Shown in pieces: positions 1 through 7,005 of a DNA stretch of 64,000 nucleotides. Where the stretch lies: NCBI RefSeq assembly GCF_012027395.1, contig NZ_SNUJ01000001.1, positions 682,001-746,000 of the forward strand, written 5' to 3'. Below the pieces are notes generated by a model. That model did not search any database. It worked only from the letters and a program-made list of their open reading frames with translations, and was not told where the DNA came from. Numbering within the stretch: the stretch's first letter is position 1; each line of letters begins with the position of its first letter. The position numbers were made by a program, and so were the translations under genes. Source of the DNA: Thermococcus sp. LS1 (lineage in GTDB: Archaea > Methanobacteriota_B > Thermococci > Thermococcales > Thermococcaceae).

Positions 1-185
1 CGATATTTGAGATCCTGGGCTGGGACGTTGAAGTGAAGCCTATAAAATCGAGCGAGCTTAACAGACTGGCGAGGAGGCCGAGGTTCTCTGCGCTGAAGAA
101 CGCGAGGCTTCATGGACTTGGCCTGAGGATGCCGGGCTGGAGGGAAGGGCTGAAGGAGTATCTGGGAGAGAAGGGGTATCTCTAA
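1..185 (+). CDS. rfbD: dTDP-4-dehydrorhamnose reductase, C-terminal end only (runs off the left edge)
   Basis: Only the last 60 codons lie in the window, ending at a TAA at 183-185. The translated tail contains RRPRFSALKN followed by PGWREGLKEYL, which matches the conserved C-terminal end of RfbD/RmlD reductases (RRP.NSAL.N, then a W..aL helix). RfbD performs the last step of dTDP-L-rhamnose synthesis, the NADPH-dependent reduction of dTDP-4-keto-rhamnose. Its position directly before a surface-polysaccharide island suggests that the rest of the rml operon lies to the left of the window. Base composition is GC-rich and host-like, unlike the island that follows. Confidence 0.85.
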   Translation, partial: IFEILGWDVEVKPIKSSELNRLARRPRFSALKNARLHGLGLRMPGWREGLKEYLGEKGYL

Positions 186-197
186 ACGTCTCTGAAC

Positions 198-260
198 AAA
201 GGGGCTCCGCCCCTTAGACCCCGTTTTATCCTCTTTTATCTCGGCGCTTACGCGCCGCAC
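198..260 (+). repeat. Two-hairpin repeat, copy 1 (likely rfbD terminator)
   Basis: This stretch just after rfbD holds two GC-rich hairpins, GGGGC-TCC-GCCCC and CGGCGC-TTAC-GCGCCG, joined by a T-rich spacer (GTTTTATCCTCTTTTATC). A near-identical copy lies at 1915-1975, behind the first ATPase gene, and shares the CTTAGACCCCGTTTTATCCTC core. A hairpin followed by T-runs fits archaeal transcription termination, and the duplicate suggests that it moved with the intervening cassette. Confidence 0.7.
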
Positions 261-310
261 GTATTATATGATGCAAAAATGAAGCAAGAATGATGCAAAA
301 GATGCAAAAA

Positions 311-340
311 AGGTGAACCCTATGAGCGAGGCAGGTCAGG
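311..340 (+). repeat. Copy A of the flippase 5'-end repeat
   Basis: AGGTGAACCCTATGAGCGAG followed by GCAGGTCAGG is nearly identical to the ribosome binding site, start codon and first codons of the flippase gene at 5443-5472. It encodes MSEAGQA-like residues and then loses the frame. Other copies lie at 1867-1890 and 3675-3704. Just upstream are imperfect GATGCAAAA repeats. Confidence 0.75.
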
Positions 341-360
341 CTTTACATTTTTCTTTGAAA

Positions 361-391
361 GCCTCGCCCTTCAGGCAAGGAGGAGGTCAGG
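361..391 (+). mobile_element. Remnant resembling the right end of an IS200/IS605-type element
   Basis: GCCTCGCCCTTCAGGCAAGG followed by AGGAGGTCAGG resembles the hairpin-plus-GGAGGAGGTCAG end typical of archaeal IS200/IS605 (TnpB-carrying) elements. The stem is degenerate here. A better preserved copy with a 9-bp stem lies at 30434-30464, and a terminal-motif-only match at 5335-5350. No transposase or TnpB gene is present, so this is at most a relic. Confidence 0.4.
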
Positions 392-422
392 TTGCTAAAA
401 CCAAAATATTTAAATATTCGAG

Positions 423-443
423 TCATGATTATTATAATCATGA
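423..443. promoter_or_regulatory. 21-bp palindrome over the start of the first ATPase gene (candidate operator)
   Basis: The arms TCATGATTAT and ATAATCATGA flank a single central T and form a perfect inverted repeat. It lies about 10-30 bp after an AT-rich TATA-like element (AATATTTAAATATT, near 404-417), and the ATG at 440 sits inside the right arm. The transcript is therefore probably leaderless or nearly so, and a protein bound here would block initiation. Confidence 0.6.
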
Positions 444-1816
444 TTCGAAAATTTGTAAATAGGAAGAGAGAGCTCGAAGTCCTAGAGAGGGCGTGGAGGG
501 GAGGCTTTCGACTTTTTGTGGTCTACGGGAGAAGAAGGGTGGGAAAGACTGCCCTTTTGAGGAAATTCTTGGAGAACAAAAGGGGCATATATTTTCTCTG
601 CTCCCAGAGGGGATATGAGAAAGACCTCGAGAGATTTTCTCACGAGATAAGTTCTTTTATTGGTGCTCCGGTAAGATTCGAAAGCTTTAGGGATGCATTT
701 AAGTTCCTAAGAGGGCAGGGGAAGCTTTTGGTGATTCTTGATGAGTTCCCTTACTTAATAGAGGCAGACAAGGGTGTTACATCCGAGTTTCAGGAGGTAG
801 TGGATATAGTGCTTGAGGGTTCAGAGATCACCATTATCCTCTGCGGTTCGAGCGTTGGAATGATGGAGCGTGAGGTTCTCAGCTACAAGAGCCCCCTCTA
901 TGGGCGGGCAAGTGGGGTTCTGAAGGTCAAACCATTCCGCTTCTTCGATATGGTCGAATGGTTTGGAAAGGACTTTGAGGGGCTTTTAAGACTCTATGGG
1001 GTCACGTGGGGGATTCCTAAATACATGGAATTCTTCAAAACGGGGAGCGATGATGAGATTATCAACAACTTCTTTGACCCGAGTGCATTTCTTTTCAACG
1101 AGGCGAGGCTTCTCCTCATGGAGGAACTGAGGAATCCAACCAGATACATGCAGATCATCGAGGCCATAGCCATGGGAAAAACCCGGCTTAACGAGATCGC
1201 TCAGTACGTTGGGATGGAGGCCAAAGACCTGTCTGCATATCTCAGGGTGCTCTCAAATCTTGGAATTGTGAGTCGTGAGGTTCCAATAACAGAGAGGAAA
1301 GCCAAGAGGGGGATTTATGTTATAGAAGATGAATACTTCCGTTTTTACCACCGCTTCGTCAGTCCGCACTATGAGGATATAGAGTCGCTCAACCCCGAGC
1401 CGGCAGTTCAGGACTTCCTGAGGAACTTTAACACCTACCTTGGAAAGACCTTCGAAAAAGCAGCCAAAGAGTTTCTAATAGAACTTAACAAGCATGGGGG
1501 GCTGCCGTTTAAGTTTACGAAGATCGGAAAGTGGTGGCATAAAAATGAGGAAATTGATCTCGTTGCACTGGACAAAAGGGAAAATAAGGCTTTGCTGGTG
1601 GAGGTAAAGTGGAAGGAGTTGAGAGAGAAAGAGGCGAGGGGAGTTTTAAAAGATTTAGAGCGTAAAAGTGGGCTTGTTGGGTTAGAAAACTGGCAGAAGT
1701 ATTACGGGTTGATAGCGAAGGGCATTGAAAGTAAGGAAGCCATCACAGGTGAGGGCTGGCTCCTGTGGGATCTGGAGGACTTCGAGAATTTGAATTTCAA
1801 GATAAGAAAACTCTGA
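440..1816 (+). CDS. Archaeal ATPase with winged helix and PD-(D/E)XK-like C-terminal domain
   Basis: A 458-residue member of the archaeal ATPase family (STAND-like P-loop plus DUF234). Residues 30-37 (GRRRVGKT) are the Walker A motif and D101-E102 the Walker B. A winged-helix region follows in the middle. The C-terminal third has D373 and an E388-V-K390 motif, the usual acidic and lysine residues of PD-(D/E)XK nucleases. The chosen ATG (440) begins MIRKFVNRKRELE, the normal family N terminus; the earlier in-frame codons from 392 would add a non-homologous tail over the promoter. Function is unproven in the family; defence, toxin-like or mobile-element roles have been suggested. It is flanked by repeats at both ends and is related to the genes at 3771, 24878 and 45995. 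Confidence 0.85.
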   Translation: MIRKFVNRKRELEVLERAWRGGFRLFVVYGRRRVGKTALLRKFLENKRGIYFLCSQRGYEKDLERFSHEISSFIGAPVRFESFRDAFKFLRGQGKLLVILDEFPYLIEADKGVTSEFQEVVDIVLEGSEITIILCGSSVGMMEREVLSYKSPLYGRASGVLKVKPFRFFDMVEWFGKDFEGLLRLYGVTWGIPKYMEFFKTGSDDEIINNFFDPSAFLFNEARLLLMEELRNPTRYMQIIEAIAMGKTRLNEIAQYVGMEAKDLSAYLRVLSNLGIVSREVPITERKAKRGIYVIEDEYFRFYHRFVSPHYEDIESLNPEPAVQDFLRNFNTYLGKTFEKAAKEFLIELNKHGGLPFKFTKIGKWWHKNEEIDLVALDKRENKALLVEVKWKELREKEARGVLKDLERKSGLVGLENWQKYYGLIAKGIESKEAITGEGWLLWDLEDFENLNFKIRKL

Positions 1817-1866
1817 ACAGGCCCATTTCGAAGGCTAAAGACTCATCGTGAGTCAAATGAGTCAAA

Positions 1867-1890
1867 AGGTGAACCCCGTGAGCGAGGCAA
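1867..1890 (+). repeat. Copy B of the flippase 5'-end repeat
   Basis: AGGTGAACCCCGTGAGCGAG followed by GCAA repeats the flippase start region, with GTG in place of ATG, and ends earlier than the other copies. It follows GAGTCAAATGAGTCAAAAG, a short direct repeat analogous to those before copies A and C. Confidence 0.65.
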
Positions 1891-1914
1891 CTTAATATCA
1901 ATTAATTTTTGGGT

Positions 1915-1975
1915 AAAGGGGCTTCGCCCCTTAGACCCCGTTTTATCCTCTTTATCTCGGCGCTTCGCGCCGCAC
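1915..1975 (+). repeat. Two-hairpin repeat, copy 2 (likely terminator of the first ATPase gene)
   Basis: This is a near-exact second copy of 198-260, with hairpins GGGGC-TTC-GCCCC and CGGCGC-TTC-GCGCCG and the same T-rich spacer. The two copies bracket the first ATPase cassette, which suggests duplication or recombination through this sequence. Confidence 0.7.
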
Positions 1976-2031
1976 CTCCAGAACCAAAAAGCTATTAATT
2001 TCCCAAATCGTTTTTTACATCTGGTGGTTAA

Positions 2032-2553
2032 ATGGATGTTAAAGACCTGATTAAGAATGGAGAGAGTGAAACTATTGAGTTTAAGAGGGAGCTAAATGAT
2101 TCCCTGTATAAGACGCTGTCGGCATTTGCTAATACTGCTGGAGGAATTCTGCTCCTCGGTGTTAGCAATGATGGTAAAGTTTTTGGTTTTTCTGGAGACT
2201 TGGACAGCTTAGCCAGATCAATAAGGCACAACCTTGGAATAAACCCATCCATAAAAGTTGAAGATATTGATGGAAAGAAAATCGTCATCATTGAAGTTCC
2301 CCAATCCCCTGTTCCAGTCTCTTTTAGAGGGAGGTACTACAGAAGAGTCGGTGCCCAGACCGTTGAGATGGGCTGGGAGGATCTGCAGAGGTTTTTCCTT
2401 AAAAAATCCGGAACTACGTGGGACTCCCTGCCATCTCCTTCAACTCTGGAAGATCTGGATGAGGAAACTATCAGAAAGTTTGTTCATATGGCTAAGAATA
2501 GGCTACCATACATCAGTGAAAACGAGGACATAACATCTATCTTCGATAAGTGA
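2032..2553 (+). pseudogene. AlbA_2 (Schlafen-like) domain protein, N-terminal half of a broken gene
   Basis: The 173 residues include ESETIEFKRELND and the FANTAGGILLLGVSNDGKV motif, diagnostic of the AlbA_2 putative nucleic-acid-binding domain found in RecG-like/Schlafen-related proteins. Intact members are usually well over 400 residues, with a central ATPase-like domain and a C-terminal winged helix. This one stops right after the AlbA_2 domain. The missing winged helix is found at 3391-3648 on the same strand, so the two pieces are probably one gene whose middle was replaced by the segment at about 2554-3385. A TATA-like AT-rich stretch precedes the ATG. It may still be transcribed. Confidence 0.7.
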
Positions 2554-2560
2554 GTGCAAA

Positions 2561-2570
2561 CTTTATAAAG
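2561..2570 (+). promoter_or_regulatory. TATA box for the small RNA candidate
   Basis: CTTTATAAAG lies 8 bases after the stop codon of the AlbA_2 fragment and about 25-30 bases before the first hairpin of the structured RNA candidate, the normal archaeal TATA-to-start distance. Confidence 0.55.
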
Positions 2571-2590
2571 GATTGGTGCATATATACTGT

Positions 2591-2684
2591 TGAGCCCGTG
2601 AGAATGATCGGGCTCGGGCCCTTTGAGTGGTGGCCTCGGCAGACCCTCATGAAGCCGGGGATGCACCGTGAGAAGGGCTCATAA
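2591..2684 (+). ncRNA. Structured small RNA candidate with K-loop (H/ACA-like)
   Basis: Two adjacent hairpins are visible. The first has a 7-bp stem (GAGCCCG 2592-2598, CGGGCTC 2609-2615) closed by UGAGAAUGAU, whose UGA/GAU strands form the tandem G-A pairs of a K-loop, the L7Ae-binding element. The second has an 8-bp outer stem (2616-2623 with 2673-2680), opposed UGA-type G-A pairs, GGUG/CACC, and a 7-bp upper stem (CCUCGGC with GCCGGGG). An AUA triplet follows the base of the stem, like an ANA box, and a T-run (TCTCTTTT) follows at 2691-2698. A TATA box sits at the right distance. I cannot name the family. It fits an H/ACA guide-type or other L7Ae-bound RNA. Confidence 0.6.
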
Positions 2685-2696
2685 TTGATGTCTCTT

Positions 2697-3185
2697 TTAT
2701 AATATTCCTTTTCTGCGGAGCTCCTTTTTGAAAGCTGTTAAATTTGGAGTTTTCTCGTAAATCTCACGACTAATATATGCAATGTTGTCAGTTAGAAGAA
2801 CAATGTGACGGAATTCTCTTCTTTTCTTGGCAATGCTTTCTTTAAAAACGTTCTTTCTGTCTTGATATCCTCGAAGTTTCTTTGATAACACTACATCGTC
2901 AATTATTAAGACCCTAGCATTATTTTCAAATTTGCTCATTTGATTGTAGAGATCATCAAAATAGGGAGTTATCCATACGTATTCTAAGAGCGGTTTAATA
3001 GGGGCAAACCTTTGTGGAAATTTTGAAATGTAGCTTCTTTTTTCTTGCTTTCTAAGCTCAGCTATATGTTTAAGCCAACTGGTCTTCTCTCTAAGCTCCT
3101 TTAGATTATCATAATTAACCACAACCAAGGCATAGATTGTCCTTTTTTCTCTGCTTCTATCAACTGAGACTACTAATGTTTTCAT
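2697..3185 (-). CDS. Hypothetical protein in the insert of the broken AlbA_2 gene
   Basis: The product has 162 residues, starting with MKTLVVSVDRSREKRT; a GGTGAGGGA ribosome binding site precedes the ATG at 3185. I do not recognise a family. The protein is basic, with alternating beta-like hydrophobic stretches (TLVVSVDR, ALVVVNYD, VLIIDDVV, IVLLTDNIAYI). The N-terminal strand with an Asp and the LIIDDVV strand recall nuclease- or NTPase-like folds, but no catalytic motif can be assigned. It overlaps by ATGA with a shorter open frame upstream on the same strand (3182-3382), which suggests an operon. It is convergent with the RNA candidate at 2591. Base composition is AT-rich. Confidence 0.6.
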   Translation of the reverse strand: MKTLVVSVDRSREKRTIYALVVVNYDNLKELREKTSWLKHIAELRKQEKRSYISKFPQRFAPIKPLLEYVWITPYFDDLYNQMSKFENNARVLIIDDVVLSKKLRGYQDRKNVFKESIAKKRREFRHIVLLTDNIAYISREIYEKTPNLTAFKKELRRKGIL

Positions 3186-3382
3186 TCCCTCACCAGCCAC
3201 TTGGGTTTCTTTTCCTGTGGAATTAGTGCGATGATCTCTTTGGGTTCCTTTGGAGTGAGGGGATAAACTTCTTCTCTAAATTCAATCTTGGATGGGATGT
3301 AAACTACTTTCTGCGTCTGTATTACAGATTCTGACCTTCTTTTTCTACTTTTTGGATAAGTTGAAGACCTGAGTTCAAAGAG
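3182..3382 (-). pseudogene. 5'-truncated open frame upstream of the hypothetical gene
   Basis: An open frame ends with TGA at 3182-3184 and overlaps the next start as ATGA, as in a translationally coupled pair. Its visible residues (KVVYIPSKIEFREEVYP, then EKKPKWLVRE) look protein-like, but no ATG, GTG or TTG exists in frame before the upstream stop codon, which lies inside the neighbouring plus-strand fragment. The simplest reading is a gene whose 5' part was lost at the right edge of the inserted segment. The family is unknown. Confidence 0.4.
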
Positions 3383-3390
3383 GGGTTTTT

Positions 3391-3648
3391 GTGGTTCTTT
3401 TGAGGAAGGATATTTATACAGAGGATTACCTGAGAAAGCTGGGTTTAAATGACAGGCAGATTAGAGCTGTGCTCTATGTGAAGGAAAAGGGGAAGATTGG
3501 CAATAAGGAGTATCAGAAGCTGTTTGGAGTGTCGGAAGCTACCGCCACCAGAGATTTAAAAGAACTTGTTAAAAGGAGAATATTTGAAAAAATCGGAGCA
3601 ACTGGGAGGGGCACTTATTACAAATTAAAGCCCTCAAAGCCATCATAA
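3391..3648 (+). pseudogene. C-terminal winged-helix piece of the broken AlbA_2 protein
   Basis: The 85 residues contain RKDIYTEDYLRKLGLNDRQI, then KEYQKLFGVSEATATRDLKE and GRGTYYKL. This is the characteristic C-terminal winged helix of AlbA_2/HATPase-type RecG-like proteins. Similarity seems to extend a few codons before the GTG at 3391 (GVFVVLLRKD), so the apparent start is probably an artefact of truncation. Together with 2032-2553 it frames an insertion-deletion that removed the middle of the gene. Confidence 0.7.
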
Positions 3649-3674
3649 TGCCATCACAAAGCCATCATAATTAC

Positions 3675-3704
3675 GGGTGAAACCCATGAGCGAGGCGAGT
3701 CAGG
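3675..3704 (+). repeat. Copy C of the flippase 5'-end repeat
   Basis: GGGTGAAACCCATGAGCGAG followed by GCGAGTCAGG is the copy closest to the true flippase start at 5443-5472 and encodes MSEASQ before the frame is lost. It is preceded by the direct repeat GCCATCATAA (twice, with a related GCCATCACAA between). Confidence 0.75.
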
Positions 3705-3734
3705 ATAACCAAAAATGTATTAAATTCTAATGCA

Positions 3735-3760
3735 TTACAGTTTTATGCATAAATCTGTAA
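3735..3760. promoter_or_regulatory. 26-bp near-perfect palindrome before the second ATPase gene (candidate operator)
   Basis: The outer arms TTACAG (3735-3740) and CTGTAA (3755-3760) surround the perfect 12-base core TTTATGCATAAA (3742-3753); only one base pair breaks the symmetry. A TATA-like ATTAAATTC lies just upstream (about 3718-3726), which puts the expected transcription start inside the palindrome. The ATG is at 3771 with GGTGAT in front of it. Confidence 0.65.
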
Positions 3761-3770
3761 GGGTGATATC

Positions 3771-5288
3771 ATGTTTGTTGACAGAAGGGTGGAACTGAAG
3801 GTGTTACACTCTGCCTATGGGTCACTAAAGAGTGGAGAGAAGGTTAATGTTGCTATTATCGGGCCGAGGAGAATTGGAAAAACTGAACTTCTTCTCAAAT
3901 TCAGAGAGGAAGCCAAGGGAGTTGTTCCATACTTAAACTTACAGCGGATTGGAAGCTTAGACTCATTTATCTTTGCATACACGAGGGAGCTTCTATATGA
4001 AATTGCTAATACACTGGGAATGAAGATTGAAAGGAGTGAGCTCTTAACCTGGGATGACCTGCTAATCCTGTCAGCAAAGCTTGACGTTGATAGGGAAGTT
4101 AGAGCAATCAAGGATGGGAACCTCGAAACTCTCTTTGAAATTCAGGAGTCAATTCTGGAGAAAACAGGACAAAATGCTGTTTTCATTCTCGATGAATTCC
4201 AAGAAGTTCTTAATTTCAAGGGATTCTTGGAAGTAATGCGTGCTGTTACGGAAAAGCAGAGGAACATTGCATACTTCATTTCTGGCTCTGCCGTTAGAAT
4301 GATGGAAGAAATACTGGCACCGGAGAATCCCTTCTTTGGCCAGTTCAGGCGGATTTACCTGAAGGGTTTACCGAAAGAAGATGCAGTAGAGCTTGCAAAA
4401 ACAACCCTGGAAAGGGCAGGGATTGAAGCTTCCCGATCAGCACTTGAACTAATTTATAAGCTCACCCAGGGTCATCCGTTTTATGTTCTGGCTGTGTGCA
4501 GGCGTTTAATTGAGGAGGGCTTTGAAAAGATCAGGCGGAAAGATGTTCACTATGCCTTTCTCACTGAACTATTGACAGAGAAAGGGGACATCTATATGCA
4601 CCTTGAATATGTTTTCAATGAGTCCCTCTCAAGGGCCTACAGAGGACCCGTCCACAAGCAGATTCTTCTCATCTTAGCTCAGGAAGAGGGATTGAGGCTT
4701 TCGGAGATTGCCAGACGTTTGGGCAAGCCCAGTGGTGAGGTATCAAACTATTTGAAGTTCCTTTTGAGGACGGATTTGATTGTAAGGCAGAATGAAAAGT
4801 ATTACTTTGCCGACAAGCTCATGCGTTTCTGGCTTGCAAAGACCTACCTTGGCATCACCGAGCTGGAGCTCAGGCGGGAGAAGTATTTGGAAGAGCTGAT
4901 TAAGGAGCTGGAGGAGAAGTATCTCAGGGTGAAGAGGGAGCTTGGACTTGCAAGAGAATCCGTGGTCAGGGAGAAGATGAGGGAAGTTTTCGGCATTGAT
5001 TTCAAGCCCTATCGGAGGGGTGATGTTGAGTTTGATGGTGTTGCCTTTGGTGACAGGATTTACGTGCTCGAGGTTAAGTGGAGGAATAAGCCGGCAACTT
5101 ACAGGGATGTGGAAGAGTTCGTGAGGAAAGCAAAAGAAGAGTTTGGATCTGCGGTCATGTTCTTCTTCTCGGAATCAGGCTTTACTGAAAAAGCAAAGGA
5201 ACTGTGTAAGGAAGAAGGTGTTAAAATGCTAATACCCGCGGATCTGGAGTGTAGCGCTGAAGACGTTAGGTTCCGAAGAAGTCGATGA
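3771..5288 (+). CDS. Archaeal ATPase with winged helix and PD-(D/E)XK-like domain
   Basis: A 505-residue member of the same family as the gene at 440. It has Walker A at 31-38 (GPRRIGKT), Walker B at D141-E142 (FILDEFQ), a winged helix around 305-345 (LRLSEIARRLGKPSGEVSNY), a charged coiled stretch (EKYLEELIKELEEKYLRVKR), and a C-terminal nuclease-like motif with D422 and E434-V-K436 in VLEVKW. A GGTGAT site precedes the ATG. Its promoter carries a private palindrome. The sequence differs strongly from the first ATPase, so this is not a recent duplication. It sits between copies C and D of the flippase-start repeat, as if it were a cassette inserted at that junction. A role in defence or genome addiction is possible but not shown. 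Confidence 0.85.
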   Translation: MFVDRRVELKVLHSAYGSLKSGEKVNVAIIGPRRIGKTELLLKFREEAKGVVPYLNLQRIGSLDSFIFAYTRELLYEIANTLGMKIERSELLTWDDLLILSAKLDVDREVRAIKDGNLETLFEIQESILEKTGQNAVFILDEFQEVLNFKGFLEVMRAVTEKQRNIAYFISGSAVRMMEEILAPENPFFGQFRRIYLKGLPKEDAVELAKTTLERAGIEASRSALELIYKLTQGHPFYVLAVCRRLIEEGFEKIRRKDVHYAFLTELLTEKGDIYMHLEYVFNESLSRAYRGPVHKQILLILAQEEGLRLSEIARRLGKPSGEVSNYLKFLLRTDLIVRQNEKYYFADKLMRFWLAKTYLGITELELRREKYLEELIKELEEKYLRVKRELGLARESVVREKMREVFGIDFKPYRRGDVEFDGVAFGDRIYVLEVKWRNKPATYRDVEEFVRKAKEEFGSAVMFFFSESGFTEKAKELCKEEGVKMLIPADLECSAEDVRFRRSR

Positions 5289-5334
5289 AAACAACAGCCC
5301 GAATTTGAGTGGTCTTCACACCCGGGGGAAGATA

Positions 5335-5350
5335 AGGGGGGAGGAGGTCA
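5335..5350 (+). other. Terminal motif shared with the IS-like remnants
   Basis: GGGGGGAGGAGGTCA matches the 3' part of the IS200/IS605-like ends at 361-391 and 30434-30464, but has no clear hairpin before it. It lies after the second ATPase gene and before the flippase. Confidence 0.25.
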
Positions 5351-5442
5351 GTTATAGCACTTCTGTGAGAATTTTCCTGAGCCCGGGATAACCTTAAGAA
5401 TCTAAACTCACTCAATAAATTTAGTTTTAGCTACACCGGTTC

Positions 5443-5472
5443 AGGTGAAACCCATGAGCGAAGCAAGCCAGG
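5443..5472 (+). repeat. Copy D (original) of the repeat: ribosome binding site and first codons of the flippase
   Basis: AGGTGAAACCCATGAGCGAA followed by GCAAGCCAGG forms the functional translation start of the flippase gene and is the parent sequence of copies A, B and C. Confidence 0.75.
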
Positions 5473-6983
5473 CACTGCAAAGGATTGCCAGGGGGACAGG
5501 AATAATCTTCACAGGAACCGTGATCTCGATGTTCTTTGGATTTTTAAGCAGGGCGGTGATAGCGAGGTACTTTTCCACTGCAGAGTATGGAGTGTTTAAT
5601 CTAGCTCTGACTGTTTTGAACATAGCTCTTGTAATAGCTACCCTTGGATTTCAGAATGCTCTTCCTAGGGAAGTTGCCTTTTATAAAGAGAGGGAACCTT
5701 CAAGAGTTAGGGATTTAATTTCAACGGCTTTGGTGATTGTTGCTGTGAACAGTTTAATCTGGACGGTAATCCTGTTCTTAGAAGCGGGGAATATTTCTCA
5801 AGTTTTCAAAGATGCAAGGCTGGTTCATGCTCTGAGGATAATAGTTTTTGCCCTGCCTTTTTGGGCGTTAATCGTTGTGATGATCTCGATCTCAAGGGGC
5901 CTTGGAAGGGTTAGGGAGCAGGTGTATTTTCAGAACATAGTTTATCCAACGGTGTTTTTGGTTCTCATTGTGGTTGGGGCATTTTTGAAGTTCTCGTTTA
6001 CTTTTGTCTTTGTTGCTTATGTTGTTGGGTGGAGCTTGACATTTTTGGCTCTGGCATTTAACGTGTGGAAAATCGAGCTCCTTAAGTTCAGACCCCAGCT
6101 AAATTTGGAGATTGGAAAAAAGCTGACTCTCTTCTCTATCCCATTAATGTTTTCAGGCATTCTGAACTTTCTAATGACGTGGACGGATACGCTGATGTTG
6201 GGGTATTATAAATCTTCTGAAGTCGTTGGAATTTACAATGCCGCCGCTCCTTTAGCAAGACTTATTCCCATCTTTTTAGCCTCAACTTCGGTTTTATATG
6301 TCCCGATAGCATCAAGACTCTATGCTCAGGAGAAGCTTAAGGAGCTGGGCAGAACTTATCAAATATTAACGAAATGGACATTTCTACTGACTCTTCCCTT
6401 GTTCAGTATGATGTTTCTATTCCCTGAAGCTGTGATTTACTTCCTTTTTGGAGCAAAATATGTTTCAGCGGCTCCAGCGCTTCAGATTTTGGCTTTGGGT
6501 TTTATGTTTCACACATTTTTAGGATTGAATGGGTTGAGCTTAGTTGTTATTGGGCAACCAAAGCTCAACATGATTGGAGATACGTTTGCAGTTATTTCCA
6601 ACGTCTTGCTAAATGTTCTTTTAATACCAGAGTACGGGATAGTAGGAGCAGCCATTGCAACGGCTGTTTCCTATTTTGTCGCCAATGTGTTTAGATCACT
6701 CTGGCTTTATCAAAGGACTAAAATCCATCCTTTCAGCTGGAACTACGTGAAGCCTTTGGTAATCAGTTTTGTTCTATTGGGACTAATTCAGAGCTTGCAC
6801 CTGAGAGTGCCAAGCATATGGTATGCGATTCCTGTCCTTGCAGTGTTTTTGGGAGTTTACTTCTTCTTGGTTTTGCTTAGTAGAAGTGTTGATAAAGAGG
6901 ACGTTGAGCTGTTTTTGGCGATAGAGAAGAAGTTGGGAGTTGATTTAAAGATAATAAAGAAAATTTTAAGGAGGTTTGTTTAG
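5454..6983 (+). CDS. Wzx-like polysaccharide flippase (MATE/MOP superfamily)
   Basis: A 509-residue integral membrane protein with about 12-14 hydrophobic segments and the polysaccharide-synthesis pattern (FLSRAVIARYFSTAEYGVFN near the N terminus, VGIYNAAAPLARL in the middle, PEYGIVGAAIATAVSY late). Such proteins move lipid-linked sugar units across the cytoplasmic membrane for assembly on the outside. The ATG at 5454 has AGGTG six bases upstream; the in-frame GTG at 5445 lies within that site and is not preferred. It is the first island gene reading away from the ATPase patchwork and is followed 22 bases later by a sulfatase-fold gene. Its 5' end has been copied three times upstream. Confidence 0.9.
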   Translation: MSEASQALQRIARGTGIIFTGTVISMFFGFLSRAVIARYFSTAEYGVFNLALTVLNIALVIATLGFQNALPREVAFYKEREPSRVRDLISTALVIVAVNSLIWTVILFLEAGNISQVFKDARLVHALRIIVFALPFWALIVVMISISRGLGRVREQVYFQNIVYPTVFLVLIVVGAFLKFSFTFVFVAYVVGWSLTFLALAFNVWKIELLKFRPQLNLEIGKKLTLFSIPLMFSGILNFLMTWTDTLMLGYYKSSEVVGIYNAAAPLARLIPIFLASTSVLYVPIASRLYAQEKLKELGRTYQILTKWTFLLTLPLFSMMFLFPEAVIYFLFGAKYVSAAPALQILALGFMFHTFLGLNGLSLVVIGQPKLNMIGDTFAVISNVLLNVLLIPEYGIVGAAIATAVSYFVANVFRSLWLYQRTKIHPFSWNYVKPLVISFVLLGLIQSLHLRVPSIWYAIPVLAVFLGVYFFLVLLSRSVDKEDVELFLAIEKKLGVDLKIIKKILRRFV

Positions 6984-7005
6984 AGGTTAAAATTAAGGAG
7001 GTGCT

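Noticed and set aside
3649-3680. Repeated GCCATCATAA units as a possible CRISPR
   Set aside because: Units are adjacent 10-base direct repeats without spacers of constant length; no CRISPR array is present anywhere in the window.
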